NCBI RefSeq assembly: GCF_034377285.1
Contig: NZ_CP139715.1
Span: forward strand, 4,014,001-4,078,000
DNA: 64,000 bases
Source of the DNA: Thalassobaculum sp. OXR-137
GTDB lineage: Bacteria > Pseudomonadota > Alphaproteobacteria > Thalassobaculales > Thalassobaculaceae
Direction: 5' to 3'
The position numbers were made by a program, and so were the translations under genes. Positions 8,665 through 16,836 of this stretch are shown here, piece by piece (position 1 is the stretch's first letter; every line of letters starts with the position of its first letter). The notes beneath the pieces are model-generated. The model had not been told where the DNA came from and searched no databases. It saw nothing but the letters and a program-made list of their open reading frames with translations.

Positions 8665-8933
8665 CCGGTCCGATGCCACAAAAGCTGGCGCGAGTCGGTG
8701 TTGAATTCCTTAACTCTTTCCCTACCTGCCCGACTGGGTCCGAACGTTCGCGATTCCGGGCGGGACTGATTTCAGCGACAAATTTCGTAGGGAAATTATT
8801 TCAACATCCATGCAATAAGTGCTGCGCCATACTTAAAGTTAGCCACTGAAATTCTTGACGAGTGTATTGACTTGCCTTTTGTCGTGTGTCAGCCATGCAT
8901 TATGAAACGTCCCCCACAAAATTGAGCCTTTCA
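8665..8933. other. intergenic region between rpiB and mucR
   Basis: This is AT-rich relative to its surroundings and holds no convincing gene. On the plus strand it carries TTGACG (8855-8860), TTGACT (8867-8872) and, later, TTGTCG (8879-8884) 16 bases before TATGAA (8901-8906). The last pair is the better spaced promoter candidate for mucR. A GTG at 8886 would extend mucR by 16 residues into this region. Confidence 0.35.
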
Positions 8934-9383
8934 ATGAGCGACGAGACCAAGACTGAATCAGCCGCCGGTAAATCGATGATCGAGATGACGACCCAGGTCG
9001 TCGCGGCTTATCTGAGCAACAACTCGGTCGCCTCCAATCAAATCGCGGAGGTGATCAATACGGTGCACGACGCGCTGAACAATCTGACTGAAGGCGGCGG
9101 CGAGCCGGAGCCGGAGCCGTTGAAGCCGGCCGTTCCGGTCAAGAAGTCGGTGACCCCCGACTACATCGTCTGCCTGGAAGACGGCAAGCAGCTGAAGATG
9201 CTGAAGCGTCACCTGCGCACCACCTACGACATGACGCCGGAAGACTACCGGGCGAAGTGGGGACTGCCGGCCGATTACCCGATGGTCGCCCCGAACTACG
9301 CCGCCCAGCGTTCCGAGTTCGCCAAGAAGATCGGCCTCGGCCGTCAGACCTCCCGCCGCGGAGGCCGTCGCAAGAGCGCCTGA
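8934..9383 (+). CDS. mucR: MucR/Ros-family transcriptional regulator
   Basis: MucR/Ros proteins are alphaproteobacterial DNA-binding regulators of surface polysaccharide, motility and cell cycle genes. The 149-residue protein (start MSDETK at 8934) has the N-terminal oligomerisation segment (about 15-52), a Pro/Glu linker and the zinc-finger-like domain YIVCLEDGKQLKMLKRHL followed by MTPEDYRAKWGLP. The metal site is incomplete: Cys80, Asp83 and His93 are present, but the second histidine position reads Thr97-Tyr98. Some family members are known to fold without zinc. A GTG at 8886 is an alternative start. The basic tail (RRGGRRKSA) is typical. Confidence 0.9.
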   Translation: MSDETKTESAAGKSMIEMTTQVVAAYLSNNSVASNQIAEVINTVHDALNNLTEGGGEPEPEPLKPAVPVKKSVTPDYIVCLEDGKQLKMLKRHLRTTYDMTPEDYRAKWGLPADYPMVAPNYAAQRSEFAKKIGLGRQTSRRGGRRKSA

Positions 9384-9438
9384 GCGCCCGTCACGCGACA
9401 TTGAGTCTATCGGACGGCCGTCGGATCCCCGGCGGCCG

Positions 9439-9630
9439 TCATTTTTTTTGCTTGTTCATCACGTATTCGAGCTTCCGGATGGCCAATTGCCGCAGGGCGG
9501 CCTCGCCGCGCGTCGGATCTCCGACGATGGACACTTCGGTTCCGGTCACCGTATCAATGGCGCTTACCTTCACGTAGGCGCCCCTGGGGATGAACTCCAG
9601 GATCACTCGTCCGTCGCTTCTTGGAGGCAT
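9439..9630 (-). CDS. small conserved protein, DUF6898-like
   Basis: A 63-residue soluble protein, convergent with mucR and divergent from gcdH. The pattern EFIPRGAYVKVSAIDTVTG then EVSIVGDP and a C-terminal helix LRQLAIRKLEYVM resembles the small alphaproteobacterial family DUF6898, which has no known function. The family match is from memory and only moderately sure. Codon use and the clean fit between two real genes support it as coding. Confidence 0.6.
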   Translation of the reverse strand: MPPRSDGRVILEFIPRGAYVKVSAIDTVTGTEVSIVGDPTRGEAALRQLAIRKLEYVMNKQKK

Positions 9631-9707
9631 TCTCGTCTCTGGATGTTTGGACGCCGCGCACTACCGTATATAAGAACGAACGCACCAAGATTACGAGGTA
9701 GATCGAC

Positions 9708-10937
9708 ATGGCCCCGCCCGTCGCCGCCGTCGCTGACAAGCCGGCGTCCGAAATCAAGAAGCGTCCCGATTTCGCCTGGGATGATCCGCTCCTGCTGGAC
9801 GACCAGCTCACCGAAGAAGAGCGGATGATCCGAGACGCGGCCCGCGACTATTGTCAGGAGAAGCTCCTGACGCGCGTCCACGAGGGTTTCCGCCACGAAG
9901 TCTTCGACCGGGACATCATGACCGAAATGGGCGCGCTCGGCCTGCTCGGCGCGACCATCCCCGAGGAATACGGCGGCGCCGGCGTGAACCACGTCTGCTA
10001 CGGCCTGATCGCCCGCGAGGTCGAGCGGGTCGACTCGGGCTACCGCTCCGCCATGAGCGTGCAGTCCAGCCTGGTCATGCACCCGATCTACACCTACGGC
10101 TCCGAAGAACAGCGCAAGAAGTACCTGCCGAAGCTCGCCAGCGGCGAGTGGGTCGGCTGCTTCGGCCTGACCGAGCCGGACCACGGCTCCGATCCGGGCG
10201 GCATGAAGACCCGCGCGGTGAAGGTCGACGGCGGCTACAAGCTGTCCGGCGCCAAGATGTGGATCACCAACTCGCCGATCGCCGACGTGTTCGTGGTCTG
10301 GGGCAAGACCGAGGACGGCAAGATCCGCGGCTTCGTGCTCGAGAAGGGCATGGAGGGTCTGTCCGCACCGAAGATCGAGGGCAAGTTCAGCCTGCGCGCC
10401 TCCATCACCGGCGAAATCGTCATGGACGGCGTCTTCGTGCCGGAAGAGAACCTGCTGCCGAACATCTCCGGCCTGGGCGGCCCCTTCGGCTGCCTGAACA
10501 AGGCGCGGTACGGCATTTCCTGGGGCGCGCTCGGCGCGGCCGAGGCCTGCTGGCACGCGGCGCGCGACTACACCATGGAGCGCACCCAGTTCGGCCGGCC
10601 GCTGGCCGCCAACCAGCTGATCCAGAAGAAGCTGGCCGACATGCAGACCGAGATCACCATCGGTCTCCAGGCCTGCCTGCGTCTGGGCCGTCTGCTGGAC
10701 GAGGGCCGCGGCGCGCCGGAGGCGATCTCGCTGGCTAAGCGCAACTCCTGCGGCAAGGCGCTCGACATCGCCCGCATGGCCCGCGACATGCACGGCGGCA
10801 ACGGCATCTCCGACGAGTACGGCGTGATCCGCCACGTGCTGAACCTGGAGGCCGTGAACACCTACGAGGGCACCCACGACGTGCACGCGCTGATCCTGGG
10901 CCGCGCCCAGACCGGCCTGCAGGCGTTCACCGGGTAA
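9708..10937 (+). CDS. gcdH: glutaryl-CoA dehydrogenase
   Basis: This FAD enzyme oxidises and decarboxylates glutaryl-CoA to crotonyl-CoA in lysine, tryptophan and aromatic catabolism. The 409-residue protein has the acyl-CoA dehydrogenase layout: N-terminal helices (40-155), a beta domain with [16 protein letters not shown] and [15 protein letters not shown], and a C-terminal helical domain. [20 protein letters not shown] contains the catalytic Glu (about 387) and is the signature separating glutaryl-CoA dehydrogenases from other family members, as does the Arg in [10 protein letters not shown]. The start follows AACGAG-rich upstream sequence with GAGGTAG about 8 bases before the ATG. A terminator follows at 10973. 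Confidence 0.94.
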   Translation: MAPPVAAVADKPASEIKKRPDFAWDDPLLLDDQLTEEERMIRDAARDYCQEKLLTRVHEGFRHEVFDRDIMTEMGALGLLGATIPEEYGGAGVNHVCYGLIAREVERVDSGYRSAMSVQSSLVMHPIYTYGSEEQRKKYLPKLASGEWVGCFGLTEPDHGSDPGGMKTRAVKVDGGYKLSGAKMWITNSPIADVFVVWGKTEDGKIRGFVLEKGMEGLSAPKIEGKFSLRASITGEIVMDGVFVPEENLLPNISGLGGPFGCLNKARYGISWGALGAAEACWHAARDYTMERTQFGRPLAANQLIQKKLADMQTEITIGLQACLRLGRLLDEGRGAPEAISLAKRNSCGKALDIARMARDMHGGNGISDEYGVIRHVLNLEAVNTYEGTHDVHALILGRAQTGLQAFTG

Positions 10938-10972
10938 CGAAGGGGGTTCGCCCCACGAGCCACCGAACGACG

Positions 10973-11004
10973 AAAGGGCCTCGCTCCGGCGGGGCCCTTT
11001 TTTT
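10973..11004 (+). terminator. rho-independent terminator after gcdH
   Basis: An 8-base stem AAAGGGCC (10973-10980) pairs with GGCCCTTT (10993-11000) across a 12-base loop and runs into a T-rich tract. It lies 36 bases after the gcdH stop codon. Confidence 0.85.
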
Positions 11005-11021
11005 ATTCCCTGTTCCCTCCC

Positions 11022-11099
11022 CCGTCATACTGACGACCGTCAGGATCTGCGGGTCTCCGGACGCAGGCTGCTTGATCCTGACGTGCATCAGAATGACGG
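11022..11099. repeat. long imperfect palindrome (REP-like) between convergent genes
   Basis: Nested arms form one long hairpin: bases 11022-11033 pair with 11088-11099 (one A-A mismatch), GTCAGGATC (11039-11047) with GATCCTGAC (11074-11082), and CTGCG (11047-11051) with CGCAG (11062-11066). It lies between the gcdH terminator and the stop codon of the secreted-protein gene. Its outer arm CCGTCAT resembles the CGTCAT ends of the palindrome at 47599-47673, which suggests a dispersed repeat family. Confidence 0.7.
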
Positions 11100-11109
11100 T
11101 ATGGGGTCG

Positions 11110-11577
11110 CTACTGCCCCTCCGCCGCCTTGCAGAGTTCGCGCAGCGCCGCGGTCTCGGCATCGCCCAGCGTCTCGCCGTTGAAGGTGAGCGCGCCGGAC
11201 AGCAGGTCGTATTTCACCGTGCCGATCACCGCCTCGCCACGCGGCGCGAGTGCCGTGTCCGAGGCCACGCCGTAATTCGACAGAAGATCGTAGGTGATGT
11301 CGAAGGTGACCTCGGTCGGCGTCTTGATCGTCACCGAGCCCGGCAGGTCGGCCGGTGCCACCGCGTTGCCGTTCACGTCCACGCCGGGCTTGTAGGCCAC
11401 GTCGGCCGCGGGCTGGTGCGCCACCAGGCGCTGGCAGTCGGTGGCCGTCACGGTAATCGTCGAGGCGGCAACGGGCGAGTCGTGGGCAGCGAGACAGAAA
11501 ACACCGACGGTTGCGGCGACAAGCAGGCGGTTCAAGCGTCGCGACGACCTTTGGAATGGAAACCGTCGGGCGTTCAT
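11110..11577 (-). CDS. secreted protein of unknown function
   Basis: A 155-residue protein with a basic start (MNARRFPFQRSSRRLNR), a hydrophobic segment (about 18-32) and a likely signal peptidase site after PVAAS. The mature part (about 115 residues) has two Cys (ATDCQRL near the start and ELCKAAE at the end), possibly bridged, and beta-rich segments such as GSVTIKTPTEVTFDITYDL. I do not recognise a family. GGAG lies 9 bases before the ATG. The gene stands alone, and the region ahead of it has an inverted repeat and a possible promoter. Confidence 0.7.
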   Translation of the reverse strand: MNARRFPFQRSSRRLNRLLVAATVGVFCLAAHDSPVAASTITVTATDCQRLVAHQPAADVAYKPGVDVNGNAVAPADLPGSVTIKTPTEVTFDITYDLLSNYGVASDTALAPRGEAVIGTVKYDLLSGALTFNGETLGDAETAALRELCKAAEGQ

Positions 11578-11586
11578 GACCGTCTC

Positions 11587-11635
11587 TCCTAACAGCGAGA
11601 TACAAACATACTCGTTAGGATGCGAACATGTTCAA
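11587..11635 (-). promoter_or_regulatory. putative promoter and operator of the secreted-protein gene
   Basis: On the minus strand TTGAAC (11630-11635) and TATGTT (11605-11610) could be -35 and -10 boxes, but the 19-base spacing is long. Overlapping them are a bulged inverted repeat (TCCTAA...CGAG at 11587-11599 with CTCGTTAGGA at 11611-11620) and a perfect 10-base palindrome GAACATGTTC (11624-11633). Such a pair of symmetric sites over a promoter suggests regulator binding. No regulator gene is adjacent. Confidence 0.35.
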
Positions 11636-11710
11636 AAATTGTCCGCAAAGCGCTTTTTTTGGTCGACGCGCTCGGTTGGTTCCCCTATCTTTCCCGGGCA
11701 AAGAAAAGAC

Positions 11711-11850
11711 CGCACCGGCGTAGCCGGCACGGCCCGAGTTTAGGGAGGAAACGCCATCAGGCGTATGTGATCGCCAACGATCACAGTCAGGAAAATAGGC
11801 CTGACAAAAGGGAGTGGCAAGGCTTTATCGCCTCAGCCGCTCTTTTTTTT
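11711..11850 (+). ncRNA. candidate structured small RNA (chain of hairpins)
   Basis: Five hairpins follow each other on the plus strand: CCGGC-GTA-GCCGG (11715-11727), ACGCC-ATCA-GGCGT (11751-11764), GTGATCG-CCAA-CGATCAC (11767-11784), GTCAGG with an 8-base loop and CCTGAC (11786-11805), and a bipartite terminator stem (11812-11842) with eight T. A purine-rich unpaired stretch with GGGAGGAA (11743-11750) lies between the first two. TATCTT at 11686-11691 is a possible -10 box. The neighbouring genes point away or end elsewhere, so the terminator has no protein gene to serve. I could not match it to a known RNA family. Confidence 0.4.
11812..11850 (+). terminator. strong rho-independent terminator
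   Basis: GAGTGGC (11812-11818) pairs with GCCGCTC (11836-11842, one G-U pair), and inside it AGGC (11820-11823) pairs with GCCT (11830-11833). Eight T follow (11843-11850). It is oriented to end plus-strand transcription, although no plus-strand protein gene lies just upstream. Confidence 0.75.
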
Positions 11851-12113
11851 GGCAAAAAGCATATCATTGTTCATTTTTTGTGCAATTGTCACTTTTAGCG
11901 GCGGGTGTTTGGCACAGTATTGTGCATCGCAACACAATCGCCGCGCTGCAAAACAGGACCGCCGTCGCTCCGGCCCGCTGCGGGGGCGGACGCGGCGATG
12001 CCGCAGCGCCCGGATCGCTCAAGCAGGCGCTCCGGCCCGCGTCTCGCCGAGCCCGGCCAAAGGCTTCGAGTACTGGGAGAAAATGAGAGTGGGCGGCCCC
12101 CGGCGTTCGCCGG
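11851..12113. other. gene-free stretch
   Basis: The first 80 bases are AT-rich and include TTGTCA at 11886-11891 without a convincing -10 box at a proper distance. The rest is GC-rich with several short palindromic segments. No open frame here has plausible coding character. In related bacteria the gene after the DUF1467-type gene is often proS, but I see no trace of it. Confidence 0.4.
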
Positions 12114-12365
12114 TCAGGGCCAATCCCGAATCATCTCGCGGAACGAGATCAGGTCGGAGCGAACGACCAGGTCCACCCCCACCCAGACCAGGGCGGCGAT
12201 GACGGTGGTCGCCAGCAGCTTGACCGCCAGCATCGGCTTCTTCGGCGCGCCGGCGTCGTTGCCCTGCTGCACGTCGTCTTCCCGGCGCACGCCGACCGGC
12301 AGAACCATGAACAGGATCCACCACCACAGAATGACGTAGACGACGATTCCGGAAACCAGATCCAT
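12114..12365 (-). CDS. DUF1467-type small membrane protein
   Basis: An 83-residue protein with two membrane segments (about 4-24, VVYVILWWWILFMVLPVGV, and about 49-68, KLLATTVIAALVWVGVDL) joined by a charged loop (RREDDVQQGNDAG). This pattern and its place directly after mce fit the DUF1467 family of Alphaproteobacteria, whose function is unknown. The ATG at 12365 lies 7 bases after the mce stop, so the pair is probably translated from one mRNA. The frame is open further upstream but overlaps mce. Confidence 0.85.
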   Translation of the reverse strand: MDLVSGIVVYVILWWWILFMVLPVGVRREDDVQQGNDAGAPKKPMLAVKLLATTVIAALVWVGVDLVVRSDLISFREMIRDWP

Positions 12366-12372
12366 GGCGCCC

Positions 12373-12777
12373 TCAGACCTGCTCGAGTTCGACCAGGGTC
12401 CCCGTGAAGTCCTTGGGGTGCAGGAACAGGACCGGCTTGCCGTGGGCGCCGATCTTCGGCTCCCCGTCGCCCAGCACCCGCGCACCCTCGGCCCGCAGCC
12501 GGTCGCGCGCCGCCAGGATGTCGTCCACCTCGTAGCAGACATGGTGGATGCCGCCCGAGGCGTTCTTCTCCAGGAACCCGGCGATCGGCGAGCCCTCGCC
12601 CAGCGGGTGGAGCAGCTCGATCTTGGTGTTGGGCAGTTCGACGAACACCACGGTCACGCCGTGCTCCGGCAGGTCCAGCGGCTGCGACACCGCGGCACCC
12701 AGGGTATCGCGATAGGTCGCCGTGGCCGCCGGAAGGTCGGGAACGGCGATGGCGACATGGTTCAATCGGCCGATCAT
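12373..12777 (-). CDS. mce: methylmalonyl-CoA epimerase
   Basis: This metal enzyme of the vicinal-oxygen-chelate fold interconverts the S and R forms of methylmalonyl-CoA in propionyl-CoA metabolism. The 134-residue protein has two beta-alpha-beta repeats with expected ligands: LNHVAIAV (His), IELLHPLG (Glu), GGIHHVCYEVDD (His) and GTLVELEQ (Glu). It lies 14 bases after rnj in a block coaX-rnj-mce-DUF1467 common in this class. Confidence 0.93.
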   Translation of the reverse strand: MIGRLNHVAIAVPDLPAATATYRDTLGAAVSQPLDLPEHGVTVVFVELPNTKIELLHPLGEGSPIAGFLEKNASGGIHHVCYEVDDILAARDRLRAEGARVLGDGEPKIGAHGKPVLFLHPKDFTGTLVELEQV

Positions 12778-12791
12778 GGTATCGAGCTCCG

Positions 12792-14471
12792 TCAGATCCT
12801 TACGATATGGACGTCGGTCACCGGGCGCTTGTTGAACTCGTCGCGCACGATGCGACGCACCGTCCGGCGGGCCGACTCGCGGACCGCCTCGTCCTCGCGC
12901 CGGTCCCGGTTGGACAGCTTGCGCAGGTTGTCCTGGATCGCGTCCGCCGCATCGAGGGCGACGTCCTCGGCATCCTCCGGACCGGCGATGCCCACCAGGG
13001 AGACGAGCGGGTCCGCCTGAAGGTTGCCCTTGGCGTCCAGCACCAGGGTGACCGTCGCCGCCCCGTTGTGCAGCATCCGCCGCCGGTCGCGCAGGGTTTC
13101 GGACTGCAGGCCGAGGATCTGGCCGTCATCGACGACCTGGGCCCCCTCGCCTTTGATCCAGTCGATGATCTCGGCATGGCCGGCGGCCAGGCGGATCAGG
13201 CTGCCGTTGGAAGGCACCACGGTTTCCGGGACCTGGCAGGCCTTGGCCAGCCGGGCGTGCTCGCGCAGGTGGCGGGCGTCGCCATGCACCGGGATCGCGA
13301 TCTTCGGGCGCAGCATCTGGTACATCTCGGCCAGCTCCTCGCGGGCCGGGTGACCGGAGACGTGGATGCCGGGCTGGTCCTCGGTGGTGATGATCTCCAC
13401 CCCGCGGGCCGAGAGCCGGTTCTGCACCCGGCCGATCGCCCGCTCGTTGCCGGGGATCTGGCGCGAGGAGAAGATGCAGATATCGCCCTCGCCCAAGGAC
13501 ACATGCGGATGGGCGCCGTCGGAGATCCGCGACAGGGCGGCCCGGGACTCGCCCTGGCTCCCGGTGCAGATCAGGACGATCTTGTCCTCCGGGAAGTAGC
13601 CGGCCTCGTCCTCCTTCACGAAGGTCGGGGCGTCCTGCAGATAGCCGTTCTCCTTGGCGGCGTCGTGCATCCGCCAGAGCGACCGGCCGATCAGGGCACA
13701 CTGCCGGTCGTTGGCCGCCGCCGCCATGGCGACGCTCTCCAGCCGGGCGACATTGGAGGCGAAGCAGGCGACCGCGATCCGGCCCTGCCCGTCGTATTGG
13801 GCGAACAGTTCGGTCAGCGCCATGCGGACCTCGGCCTCGGAGCCGGTGCGGCCGGGCACGAACACGTTGGTGCTGTCGCCCATCAGCGCCAGCACCCCCT
13901 CGTCGCCGACCGCGCGGATGGCGTCGAAATCGGTCGGCCCGCCGATGAAGGGCGTGGGATCGAACTTCCAGTCGCCGCTATGCACGACGGTGCCGGCGCC
14001 GCAGCGCAGGACGATCATGTTCGGCTCGGGAATCGAGTGGGTGACCCGGATCATCTCGATCTCGAACGGCCCGATGACCGCGGAACCGCTGACGGGGATC
14101 TCGATCAGCTCGACCTTCTCCAGCAGGCCGACATCGACCAGCTTGCGGCGGACCAGCGAGGCAGTGAACGGGGTGCAGTAGATCGGGCAGCCGAGCCGTT
14201 CCCACAGGTAAGGCACCGCGCCGATATGGTCCTCGTGACCATGGGTCAGCAGCAGACCGCAGAGCGTGTCCTTGTGGGGCTCGATGGACGAGATGTCCGG
14301 CAGGATGACGTCCACGCCGGGCGTGGTGTCGTCGCCGAACGTGATGCCGAGATCGACCATCAGCCACTGTCCGGCATAGCCGTACAGGTTGACATTCATC
14401 CCGATCTCGTCGGACCCGCCGAGCGGGAGGAAATACAGGTCGTCGTCGTTGGGATCGAGCTTCAGGGTCAT
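12792..14471 (-). CDS. rnj: ribonuclease J
   Basis: RNase J is a metallo-beta-lactamase/beta-CASP nuclease with 5' exonuclease and endonuclease activity in mRNA decay and rRNA maturation. The 559-residue protein has THGHEDHIGA (zinc ligands, about 74-83), VVHSGDWKFDPTP, a beta-CASP insert with GSQGE, SGHPAREEL and IPVHGDARHLREHA, and a short C-terminal domain. The ATG lies inside the last codons of coaX (4-base overlap). Confidence 0.94.
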   Translation of the reverse strand: MTLKLDPNDDDLYFLPLGGSDEIGMNVNLYGYAGQWLMVDLGITFGDDTTPGVDVILPDISSIEPHKDTLCGLLLTHGHEDHIGAVPYLWERLGCPIYCTPFTASLVRRKLVDVGLLEKVELIEIPVSGSAVIGPFEIEMIRVTHSIPEPNMIVLRCGAGTVVHSGDWKFDPTPFIGGPTDFDAIRAVGDEGVLALMGDSTNVFVPGRTGSEAEVRMALTELFAQYDGQGRIAVACFASNVARLESVAMAAAANDRQCALIGRSLWRMHDAAKENGYLQDAPTFVKEDEAGYFPEDKIVLICTGSQGESRAALSRISDGAHPHVSLGEGDICIFSSRQIPGNERAIGRVQNRLSARGVEIITTEDQPGIHVSGHPAREELAEMYQMLRPKIAIPVHGDARHLREHARLAKACQVPETVVPSNGSLIRLAAGHAEIIDWIKGEGAQVVDDGQILGLQSETLRDRRRMLHNGAATVTLVLDAKGNLQADPLVSLVGIAGPEDAEDVALDAADAIQDNLRKLSNRDRREDEAVRESARRTVRRIVRDEFNKRPVTDVHIVRI

Positions 14472-15286
14472 GCGACGCCCGTCTGGGCCCGATTTCGGTC
14501 ATGTATCATGCGCAGCCCCGTCAGTGTCAGATCGTCGTCCACGATTTCGATGACCGCGGTCCAGTCGGCGAACAGCGCCGCCAGGCCCCCGGTGCCGACC
14601 ACCTTCATGGGCCGGCCATATTCCGCTCGGATGCGCTCGACCAATCCCTCGATCATCGCCACGTATCCCCAGAAGATCCCGGAATGCATGGCCGCGCGCG
14701 TGTTCTTGCCGATCACCCGGACCGGATCGTTGTCGCCGGGCATCCGCTCCGGCGGCCGGATCGCCACCCGGGGGAGCTGGGCCGCGGCCATATAGAGCGC
14801 ATCGAGGCTCAGGTTGATGCCCGGGCAGATGATGCCGCCGGCATAGCCGCCGTCGTCCTCCACCACGTCGAACGTGGTGGCCGTGCCGAAATCGACGACG
14901 ATCAGCGGACCGCCGTAGAGCTTGTGCGCCGCCACGGCGTTTACAACCCGGTCGGCGCCGACCTCTTCCGGCCGGTCGATCCTGACCTCGATCCCCAGCT
15001 CCGTCGGCCGCTCGCCGATCACCATGGGATCGATGCCGAAATGCTTCCGGCACAGGGTCTTCAGGTTGAACAGCGTCGCCGGCACCACGGTGGCGATCAT
15101 CACGCTGTCGATCCCGCCGGTGTTCAGCGCGTCGAGCGCCATGAGCTGGGTCAGCCAGACGGCGTATTCGTCAGCCGTCCGGTCGGCGTTGGTCGAGGTC
15201 CGCCAGGAGCCGACCGGCTCCTCGCGCCCGTCTTCGTAGACGGCGAACACCGTGTTGGTGTTCCCGCAGTCGATCACCAGCAGCAT
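14468..15286 (-). CDS. coaX: type III pantothenate kinase
   Basis: CoaX phosphorylates pantothenate in the first step of coenzyme A synthesis. It is a monovalent-cation-dependent member of the ASKHA fold. The 272-residue protein begins MLLVIDCGNTNTVFAVY, the expected nucleotide-binding motif, and has VDFGTATTFDVV and GGIICPGINLSLDAL. It overlaps rnj by 4 bases. In many alphaproteobacteria birA lies between nuoN and coaX. Here only 79 gene-free bases separate them. Confidence 0.94.
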   Translation of the reverse strand: MLLVIDCGNTNTVFAVYEDGREEPVGSWRTSTNADRTADEYAVWLTQLMALDALNTGGIDSVMIATVVPATLFNLKTLCRKHFGIDPMVIGERPTELGIEVRIDRPEEVGADRVVNAVAAHKLYGGPLIVVDFGTATTFDVVEDDGGYAGGIICPGINLSLDALYMAAAQLPRVAIRPPERMPGDNDPVRVIGKNTRAAMHSGIFWGYVAMIEGLVERIRAEYGRPMKVVGTGGLAALFADWTAVIEIVDDDLTLTGLRMIHDRNRAQTGVA

Positions 15287-15365
15287 CTAACTATCCCGGC
15301 CATGACGGAATACCGGGCGGATCCCTGGTTCGCCGTCCACCCGGCCCCTCTCTGCCTGACGGCGA

Positions 15366-16817
15366 TCAGGCGCCGATCAGGCTGGCGGCGGCGGCCGCCG
15401 CCGTATCGTAGATCGGCGACAGGCCGAGGAAGAACAGGACCGTGACGATCGCCGAGCCGTACAGGATCAGCCGCAGGTCGCCGGCCACCGCGCCGTCCAG
15501 CGGCTGCTGAGCCTCGTCGAAATACATGATCTTCACGATCCGCAGATAGTAGAACGCACCGATCACGCTCGCCAGCACGCCGACCACGGCGAGGCCGTAG
15601 AGGCCGGCATTCACCGCGGCCATGAACACGTACCACTTGCCGAAGAAGCCGGCGAGCGGCGGGATGCCGGCCATGGAGAACATGAAGATCAGCAGCGCCA
15701 GCGCCATCATCGGATGGGTGCGCGACAGGCCGGCGAGATCCGACAGGTTCTCCACCAGACGGCCGTCGCGGCGCATGCCGAGGATCACGGCGAAGGTGCC
15801 GATATTCATGAAGATGTAGGTCGCCATGTAGATCATGACGCCCGTCACCCCGGCCTCGGTGCCGGCGGCGAGACCGACCAGGGCATAGCCCATATGGCCG
15901 ATCGAGCTGTAGGCCATCAGGCGCTTGATGTTGGTCTGCATGATCGCGGCCAGCGCGCCCACCACCATGGAGGCGAGCGACACGAACACCACCACCTGCT
16001 GCCAGGAGGCCAGAAGATCGCCGAACGGGTCGATCATCACCCGCAGGAACAGGGCGATGGCGGCGACCTTCGGGGCGACGGCGAACAGGGCCGTCACCGG
16101 GGTCGGCGCACCTTCGTAGACGTCCGGCGTCCACATGTGGAACGGCACGGCCGAGACCTTGAAAGCCAGGCCGCAGACCAGGAACACCAGGCCGACCACC
16201 AGACCGGTCGACGGCGCCTCGCCGGTGCCGAGCACGGTGGCGAGGATCTCGAAGCTGGTGGTGCCGGTGAAGCCGTAGATCATCGAACAGCCGTACAGCA
16301 GCAGCCCCGAGCTGAGCGCGCCCAGCACGAAGTACTTCAGGCCCGCCTCGGTCGATTTCAGCGTGTCGCGCCGGATCGAGGCGACCACGTAGAGCGCCAG
16401 GCTCTGCAGCTCCAGGCCCATGTACAGCATGATCAGGTCCTTGGCGGAGACCATCAGCATCATGCCGAGCGTGGCGAACAGGATCAGCACCGGATACTCG
16501 AACCGGCCGGCCTGCTCGCGCTCCAGATAGCCGAGCGACAGGACGATCGAGAAGGCCGATCCCAACAGGATCAGGATCTTGGCGTATTGGGCGAAGCTGT
16601 CGGTGACGAACAGGCCCTGGAAGGCCAGCGCCTCGCCGCCTTTCACCACGACCAGGACGGCCGCCACCACCAGGGCGGCGATGGTCGCCCAGGACAGCAT
16701 CTTGAGGCTGCCCTCGCCCTTGAACACGCCCACCATGAGCAGTGCAAGGCCGGCGATGGCCAGAAAGATCTCCGCCGAGGCCGGCGCCATGATCGGAAGG
16801 GTCGTTGCCGCGTCCAT
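15366..16817 (-). CDS. nuoN: NADH-quinone oxidoreductase subunit N
   Basis: NuoN is one of three antiporter-like proton-pumping subunits of complex I in the inner membrane. The 483-residue protein is hydrophobic throughout, with about 13-14 membrane segments and the conserved [23 protein letters not shown] motif region and the [15 protein letters not shown] segment with the channel residues. It is the last nuo gene, 19 bases after nuoM. Confidence 0.96.
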   Translation of the reverse strand: MDAATTLPIMAPASAEIFLAIAGLALLMVGVFKGEGSLKMLSWATIAALVVAAVLVVVKGGEALAFQGLFVTDSFAQYAKILILLGSAFSIVLSLGYLEREQAGRFEYPVLILFATLGMMLMVSAKDLIMLYMGLELQSLALYVVASIRRDTLKSTEAGLKYFVLGALSSGLLLYGCSMIYGFTGTTSFEILATVLGTGEAPSTGLVVGLVFLVCGLAFKVSAVPFHMWTPDVYEGAPTPVTALFAVAPKVAAIALFLRVMIDPFGDLLASWQQVVVFVSLASMVVGALAAIMQTNIKRLMAYSSIGHMGYALVGLAAGTEAGVTGVMIYMATYIFMNIGTFAVILGMRRDGRLVENLSDLAGLSRTHPMMALALLIFMFSMAGIPPLAGFFGKWYVFMAAVNAGLYGLAVVGVLASVIGAFYYLRIVKIMYFDEAQQPLDGAVAGDLRLILYGSAIVTVLFFLGLSPIYDTAAAAAASLIGA

Positions 16818-16836
16818 ATCCGTGCTCCCGGCCGCT

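Noticed and set aside
11785-11806. Part of a cobalamin-riboswitch B12 box (AGTCAGGA...)
   Set aside because: Only a short match to the consensus; the rest of the riboswitch core is missing and no cobalamin or transport gene is downstream.
11909-11927. Sigma-54-like sequence (TGGCAC ... TGTGCA)
   Set aside because: The GG to GC distance is 11 bases instead of 10 and the second box does not match TTGC.
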